A stretch of 9,831 nucleotides of DNA from an uncultured Anaerostipes sp. (GTDB lineage: Bacteria > Bacillota > Clostridia > Lachnospirales > Lachnospiraceae). The position numbers were made by a program, and so were the translations under genes. Below are positions 6,911 to 9,831 of the stretch, piece after piece. The notes below the pieces were generated by a model that searched no databases, was not told the origin of the DNA, and saw only the letters and a list, made by a program, of their open reading frames with translations. The stretch's first letter is position 1. Each line of letters opens with the position of its first letter. Location: contig CAAEIR010000290.1 in assembly GCA_900756035.1 (NCBI GenBank), forward strand, positions 1-9,831, written 5' to 3'.

Positions 6911-7276
6911 CTATGAGCAGATACGAAGGACAAAGTCTTGAAAAAATCGTTCTCCCTCCTGCAAGTCAATAATCTGTACGTTATACATTTCACATATAAG
7001 TTTGAATTCTTGAAATCGTTCTTCAGACACAAGTAGTCTTGTCTTGTCCGTCACAATCACAACATCGAGATCACCACGTTGTGCATGGATTTTAATAGTA
7101 TCCAAAGCCCTTGTATGTGGATCTCTACCTGCATTGACTTCCTGACTAACGCCAATGATTCTTACATTCATATCATCAAGAAATTCCAATACCTTGTTCT
7201 TTTGATATTCCAGTAGGATCCTTTCTGACTCATTGGTAACTCGGCAATGAATCCAGATATTTAATTTACTGTCCAT
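6911..7276 (-). CDS. Short serine-resolvase-like protein with catalytic residues replaced
   Basis: The 121-residue protein has the layout of the N-terminal catalytic domain of serine recombinases: WIHCRV at residues 8-13, LLEYQKNKVLEFL, a VNAGRD turn, GDLDVVIVTDKTRL, and EMYNVQIIDL. The position of the nucleophilic serine (C-R-V-S in the family) is Thr14. The DRL-R motif reads TRLLV, so its Asp and second Arg are also absent. There is no DNA-binding tail. It is therefore unlikely to cut DNA and may be a regulatory or structural relative. The ATG at 7274-7276 follows AGGAGG (7285-7290) by eight bases. It sits between two paralogous sigma-like genes on the same strand, probably in one operon. 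Short resolvase-fold proteins of this kind are seen in elements of gut Firmicutes; their role is unknown to me. Confidence 0.7.
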   Translation of the reverse strand: MDSKLNIWIHCRVTNESERILLEYQKNKVLEFLDDMNVRIIGVSQEVNAGRDPHTRALDTIKIHAQRGDLDVVIVTDKTRLLVSEERFQEFKLICEMYNVQIIDLQEGERFFQDFVLRICS

Positions 7277-7289
7277 ATGACATACCTCC

Positions 7290-7310
7290 TTGAAGATCTT
7301 TTGTCTTCAA
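7290..7310 (-). promoter_or_regulatory. Hairpin abutting the ribosome-binding site of the resolvase-like gene
   Basis: TTGAAGA (7290-7296) and TCTTCAA (7304-7310) are perfect complements around a seven-base loop. In the mRNA the 3' arm runs directly into, and shares one base with, the AGGAGG at 7285-7290. A small inhibitory fold or coupling element is plausible. Confidence 0.4.
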
Positions 7311-7339
7311 ACTCATGCCATCGGAGAAACAGAAATATC

Positions 7340-7762
7340 TCACTGGTTTTTATATTTTTTTCTTAACCGATAAAGTCTACAGTCAATTGAACGTACTGTA
7401 ATATGTAATTCCTTTGATATCTCCTTACTGGAATAACTTTGAAATTTCATATAAATAATCATTAGTGTTAAGACGTCTAAATCTTTCAAGAGATAATAGA
7501 GTTTCACATCTGATAATTGACCAAGTAATGTATCCATACTTGTTACTTCATATGTATCTAAACTACAGCCAAGAAAATGTACTAAATCATCTGAAACAGT
7601 CTGATGTTCGCCAAAACTTCGATTTCTTTTGAAGTCATGCCAATCATATTCATATAATTCCTGAATCACAGCTTCTTTGACACCATGATTTCTTAAAATG
7701 ATTTCTTCTTGTTCTTTCCATGCTTTCCATTTCTTTTCTTCTGCGAATTTTATAAATCCCAT
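7340..7762 (-). CDS. Sigma-70 region-4-like regulator, paralogue 2
   Basis: This 140-residue protein aligns along its whole length with the one at 6416-6844 (KKWKAWKEQEEIILRNHGV at the start, SSKEISKEL and RLYRLRKK at the end). The C-terminal third has the helix-turn-helix pattern of sigma region 4, and regions 1-3 are missing. It is probably a transcription activator of the mobile element rather than a housekeeping sigma. The ATG at 7760-7762 is preceded by GGGAGG (7770-7775). It is the first gene of the minus-strand block and diverges from the XRE gene. Its leader contains a terminator-like repeat and a seven-codon ORF, so expression may be attenuated. Confidence 0.75.
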   Translation of the reverse strand: MGFIKFAEEKKWKAWKEQEEIILRNHGVKEAVIQELYEYDWHDFKRNRSFGEHQTVSDDLVHFLGCSLDTYEVTSMDTLLGQLSDVKLYYLLKDLDVLTLMIIYMKFQSYSSKEISKELHITVRSIDCRLYRLRKKYKNQ

Positions 7763-7772
7763 TTATATTCCT

Positions 7773-7803
7773 CCCATCTGGCTTTTTCAATTCGTCAGAT
7801 GGG
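7773..7803 (-). promoter_or_regulatory. Eight-bp hairpin covering part of the ribosome-binding site of the first sigma-like gene
   Basis: CCCATCTG (7773-7780) and CAGATGGG (7796-7803) are perfect complements with a 15-base loop. In the minus-strand RNA the 3' arm contains the GGG of the GGGAGG Shine-Dalgarno. It could sequester the site, or the DNA could be an operator for the divergent XRE protein. Confidence 0.45.
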
Positions 7804-7848
7804 AAAGGGTGGAGATCTAGCTTGATAATTAGATTTTTCAGGGAAAAC

Positions 7849-7897
7849 AAAAAATGCATTATTATTCGTATGAAACAAGAATAATAATGCACTTTTT
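7849..7897 (-). terminator. Terminator-like inverted repeat in the leader of the sigma-like operon (possible attenuator)
   Basis: TGCATTATTATTC (7855-7867) and GAATAATAATGCA (7879-7891) are perfect complements around 11 bases. A-runs at 7849-7854 and T-runs at 7893-7897 flank them, so on either strand the stem is followed by a U-tract. The stem is AT-rich and therefore of modest strength. It stands about 90 bases before the first sigma-like gene on the minus strand, where it can only act on that gene's own leader or on read-through. No plus-strand gene ends here. Confidence 0.6.
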
Positions 7898-7946
7898 AAG
7901 ATATGAAGGTTTAAAGTCTTTGATAAGTATATTCTATTTGAATCGG

Positions 7947-7970
7947 TTAAAGATAATGTAAATACTCCAT
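7947..7970 (-). CDS. Seven-residue candidate leader peptide (MEYLHYL)
   Basis: The ATG at 7968-7970 is preceded by a strong AGGAGA (7976-7981) with five bases between, and the ORF stops at TAA 7947-7949. It lies about 50 bases before the terminator-like repeat and upstream of the first sigma-like gene. This recalls leader peptides that couple translation to attenuation, for example upstream of tet(M) in Tn916. A longer frame from 7995 to 7795 overlaps it but has no ribosome site and reads through the inverted repeat, so I prefer the short one. Whether it is translated is not known. Confidence 0.35.
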   Translation of the reverse strand: MEYLHYL

Positions 7971-8037
7971 AAATATCTCCTCTCAAAAGTGGCATCCATG
8001 AACGATAATGCCTATTAGATAGGAATGATAGGGTTGT

Positions 8038-8065
8038 TTAACTCAATGAACATGCACGATACAAT
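8038..8065 (+). promoter_or_regulatory. Probable promoter of the XRE regulator gene
   Basis: TTAACT (8038-8043) and TACAAT (8060-8065) are 16 bp apart. The expected start is near 8072, just before the Shine-Dalgarno AGGTGA (8073-8078). The divergent sigma-like operon must be transcribed from nearby on the other strand, but I could not pick a convincing promoter for it. Confidence 0.45.
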
Positions 8066-8084
8066 ATATATGAGGTGAACAATA

Positions 8085-8393
8085 ATGCCGATTGATCCAG
8101 TAAGACACTTAGGAATGCTTGTTAAACAAGCGAGGCTACAACAAAACATGACGCAAGAACAACTGTCAGTTAAAAGCGGTATATCATTACGGCATATTGC
8201 CAATATCGAAAAAGCAAGAGCAAGTGCTTCATTTGAGATTGCGTATACTTTGATACGAGAGTTGAATATCCCTGCTGATATGGTTCTTTATTCTGATCGT
8301 ATTGATCAGGACGAACTCACTCAGGAGACCATTCAGTTGATTAGAAGTAGAAATCAAAATGATTTAAAATTTATCAAGAAATTTTATATCTGA
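8085..8393 (+). CDS. XRE/Cro-family helix-turn-helix regulator
   Basis: The 102-residue protein has a typical XRE domain in residues 9-64: LGMLVKQARLQQNMTQEQLS, then SGISLRHIANIEKARASAS and AYTLIRELNI. The C-terminal tail (about 70-102) is short and polar with no enzyme or peptidase motif. The ATG at 8085-8087 follows AGGTGA by six bases. It is the only plus-strand gene in the element part and diverges from the sigma-like operon, the position of the Orf9 repressor in Tn916-type elements. It probably represses the divergent operon, and perhaps itself, to keep the element silent (inference). Confidence 0.85.
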   Translation: MPIDPVRHLGMLVKQARLQQNMTQEQLSVKSGISLRHIANIEKARASASFEIAYTLIRELNIPADMVLYSDRIDQDELTQETIQLIRSRNQNDLKFIKKFYI

Positions 8394-8455
8394 TTTTTGA
8401 TTATCCGCATAAATACAATACTTTCAAGCATTTTGAAGTATAGGAAGACATTCAT

Positions 8456-8476
8456 TTTACCACGAATTTACCACGA
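8456..8476 (+). repeat. Tandem TTTACCACGA repeat
   Basis: TTTACCACGA occurs at 8456-8465 and 8467-8476, one helical turn apart (11 bp). Closely spaced repeats of this type are often seen near attachment sites of other tyrosine integrases. They do not match the TTGCCTCC repeats near the integrase of this window. They may mark an older element end or a regulator-binding site. Otherwise 8394-8510 shows no gene. Confidence 0.45.
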
Positions 8477-8510
8477 TTAAACGAGCCTTGATATGATGAT
8501 AAAACGGTTA

Positions 8511-8543
8511 AGGGAGATAGCACAAATAACTGTGTATCTCCCT
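8511..8543 (-). terminator. Hairpin, possible terminator of the AraC-type transcript
   Basis: AGGGAGATA (8511-8519) pairs with TATCTCCCT (8535-8543), and CACA/TGTG extends the stem past one bulged base. On the minus strand it is followed by AACCGTTTTATC, a weak U-tract. It lies after the small ORF downstream of the regulator pseudogene. It could also stop plus-strand transcription from the XRE gene, followed there by ATATTCTCTTTATTT. Confidence 0.45.
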
Positions 8544-8552
8544 ATATTCTCT

Positions 8553-8629
8553 TTATTTATTACGTTGATTAATTCGTTTGATTTCAAACTTCATTGCTTT
8601 TTTATATCTCGTTTTTCAAGTCCAATCAT
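8553..8629 (-). pseudogene. Small basic ORF broken by a one-base shift in an A-run
   Basis: An ATG at 8627-8629 with AGGAG (8639-8643) nine bases upstream opens a 12-residue frame (MIGLEKRDIKKQ) ending in TGA at 8591. Adding one A to the A-run just before would join it to an overlapping frame (MKFEIKRINQRNK, 8553-8594), giving a basic peptide of about 25 residues. The good ribosome site suggests it was once translated. I do not recognise it, and a sequencing error in the homopolymer is equally possible. Confidence 0.25.
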
Positions 8630-8665
8630 CTTATCAATCTCCTAAACTTTTGTCCATTCCCCTCT

Positions 8666-9529
8666 CTAGTATTGTGATAAATTCTCTGTTTTGCTTCCAT
8701 TGACATTGGATAATTCCTTTTCAGTATTTCCAGTTTCCACAGGAAACACCCATATTTCCATATAATTAATCTCTGCATTTCCTTTGTAATATTTTTCTGC
8801 CATGAATGGCTTTGTAACCAAATTATGATTTGGAAGCCAAGTTTCAAACAGATACTTATTTGCTTGATTTAAAGCAGTGGTAACAATTTCTTCAAAAGAT
8901 TCTGCCTCAATTCTGCATACAACATACTCACCTGCTGGTAATATGTGTTGTACCATATTTTTAGGACATACATCTATTGATGAAACCATACCTCCTGCAA
9001 AGTAAAGGAACATTCCTTTATCTGGACTTGCTGAATGAGATACACCAAGCTCAATACCATTTTTAAAAACGGCACTTTCAATTTGCAGTTTCTTTGCATG
9101 AAATTCACACCATAGCTGATCTGGAACATCAATTCCCATACTTTCTCCAACAGGAATTTGTTCAGCAATATTTACTGTTTTTTCAAAACCAAAATATGTT
9201 TCCTTTGTTCTTAATGTTTTTCTTTGAATTTCCAAAACAATATTCCCTACAATCAATGGAACATTTTCATCAATCATAATATAACGGGAAGAAAGTTCTG
9301 GTTTGTCAAATGTATTTAACATAGGAATACTCTTTCTGTATTCATCAGGAGTAATATGGTAACTTCTTTAAATGCTCTTGTGAAATTAGCATGGTCTGAA
9401 ATTCCGTATTTTAAAGCTATGTCTAATATTCTTTCTTGTGAATTCTGCCAATTTTTCTGTTTCGATTTTTTCACTCAAATGTTGTTCAATATAATTTAAT
9501 GACATTTCAATATTTTCATATGCGTACAT
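8666..9529 (-). pseudogene. AraC-family regulator with GyrI-like ligand domain; DNA-binding half deleted and frameshifted
   Basis: A good start (ATG 9527-9529, GGAGGT at 9536-9541) opens with YENIEMSLNYIEQHLSEKIE, typical of the first AraC helix, then KLAEF. At about 9436-9445 the sequence jumps, in another frame, to QERILDIALKYGISDHANF, which belongs to the end of the second helix-turn-helix. About 45 residues expected between them are missing. Near 9360 one T seems lost, because restoring it joins KEV to YHITPDEYRKSIPM. From ATG 9320-9322 a 218-residue frame stays open: a complete GyrI-like effector-binding domain (FFGFEKTV-like start, MEIWVFPVE near the end). Full-length relatives bind small hydrophobic ligands and switch on transporter genes. 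This one cannot bind DNA as encoded. An isolated GyrI domain might still be made from the internal ATG, but its ribosome site is weak. The ABC permease upstream is a likely former target or partner. Confidence 0.8.
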
Positions 9530-9651
9530 ATCAGTACCTCCTTGTATAATTTATAATCAAAGTATACATGATAATTTTTTGTACGGCTTGTCATACAATG
9601 CCATTATCTTATAAGAAAACCGTAATAAATACATCATTAAGGAGTAGATAG

Positions 9652-9831
9652 TTATAACTCATTGATTGTTTCAGTTACAGAAATATTTTTAATTCTTCTA
9701 GTAGGGTTATGAACAGCAAGGATAGACGCACCAATAACGAATATTAATATCACTATTAAAGAAACAACCGGAATACTCCATACAGCGTATGGAAAATGTG
9801 GCGTAATCAAAATATCATACAAAAATTTGCT
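9652..9831 (-). CDS. FtsX-like ABC transporter permease, C-terminal 59 residues (partial)
   Basis: The frame enters from the right edge and stops with TAA at 9652-9654. It has one membrane segment (WSIPVVSLIVILIFVIGASI) followed by a cytoplasmic end HNPTRRIKNISVTETINEL. This is the standard C-terminus of FtsX/MacB-type permeases, where a short basic tail follows the last membrane helix. Such permeases work with an ATPase in export of, or resistance to, peptides and drugs. The substrate cannot be judged from this fragment. The 122 bp between its stop and the AraC-type gene hold no gene; the AraC promoter should be there but I could not define it. Confidence 0.75.
   Translation of the reverse strand, partial: SKFLYDILITPHFPYAVWSIPVVSLIVILIFVIGASILAVHNPTRRIKNISVTETINEL

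Noticed and set aside
6841..7032. 63-codon minus-strand frame overlapping the end of the resolvase-like gene
   Set aside because: It is out of frame with a well-supported gene, has no ribosome site and no recognisable sequence.
7795..7995. 66-codon minus-strand frame beginning MPLLRGDIYG, recalling the start of MazF proteins
   Set aside because: It has no ribosome site, no further MazF motif, and reads through the perfect inverted repeat. A leader region with a short ORF explains the stretch better.
3677..8583. TTCGTTTGATT shared by 3677-3687 and 8573-8583 as possible element end repeats
   Set aside because: An 11-base AT-rich match is expected by chance in a comparison of this size, and the flanks do not agree.

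Overview
The window looks like a low-GC Firmicutes chromosome (gut Clostridia or Erysipelotrichia type; exact taxon not determinable by eye) carrying the integrase end of a mobile element beside a tRNA-Leu gene. Positions 1-3600 are clearly richer in G+C than positions 3601-9831, which are AT-rich apart from a local island at about 6000-6180. The change of composition falls right after the tRNA 3' end, where tyrosine-recombinase elements usually insert.

Chromosomal side (1-3600). A minus-strand pair sits under a strong extended -10 promoter: a solute-binding lipoprotein gene, overlapping by one base (TAATG) a membrane sensor gene with Cache, HAMP, PAS-like and GGDEF regions. No permease gene is visible between them, so the binding protein may be the ligand-sensing partner of the cyclase. 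Both reading frames carry one in-frame nonsense codon (TAG at 2537-2539, TGA at 105-107) with no shift of frame, so the system looks freshly inactivated, or recoded, or affected by base errors. A plus-strand tRNA-Leu(UAG) with its own promoter and terminator follows.

Mobile-element side (3601-8393). On the minus strand, from right to left, lie a sigma-70 region-4-like gene, a short serine-resolvase-like gene lacking the catalytic serine, a second sigma-like paralogue, a 530-bp gene-poor leader with a GC-rich foldable island, a mazF-like toxin gene without mazE, an excisionase gene and a tyrosine integrase gene. Three direct repeats between the tRNA and the integrase stop look like arm-type integrase sites. 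A plus-strand XRE regulator diverges from this block. The order (divergent XRE repressor, sigma-like regulators, then xis and int) resembles the regulation module of Tn916-type elements. The three upstream minus-strand genes each have a hairpin touching their Shine-Dalgarno sequence. The first is also preceded by a seven-residue leader ORF and a terminator-like inverted repeat, so attenuation and translational control are plausible.

Right part (8394-9831). Here are a tandem TTTACCACGA repeat, a hairpin, a small frameshifted ORF, an AraC-type regulator whose DNA-binding half is destroyed while its GyrI-like ligand domain stays open, and the C-terminal end of an FtsX-like ABC permease. This looks like cargo or an older, decaying module. 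The other end of the element was not found in the window.
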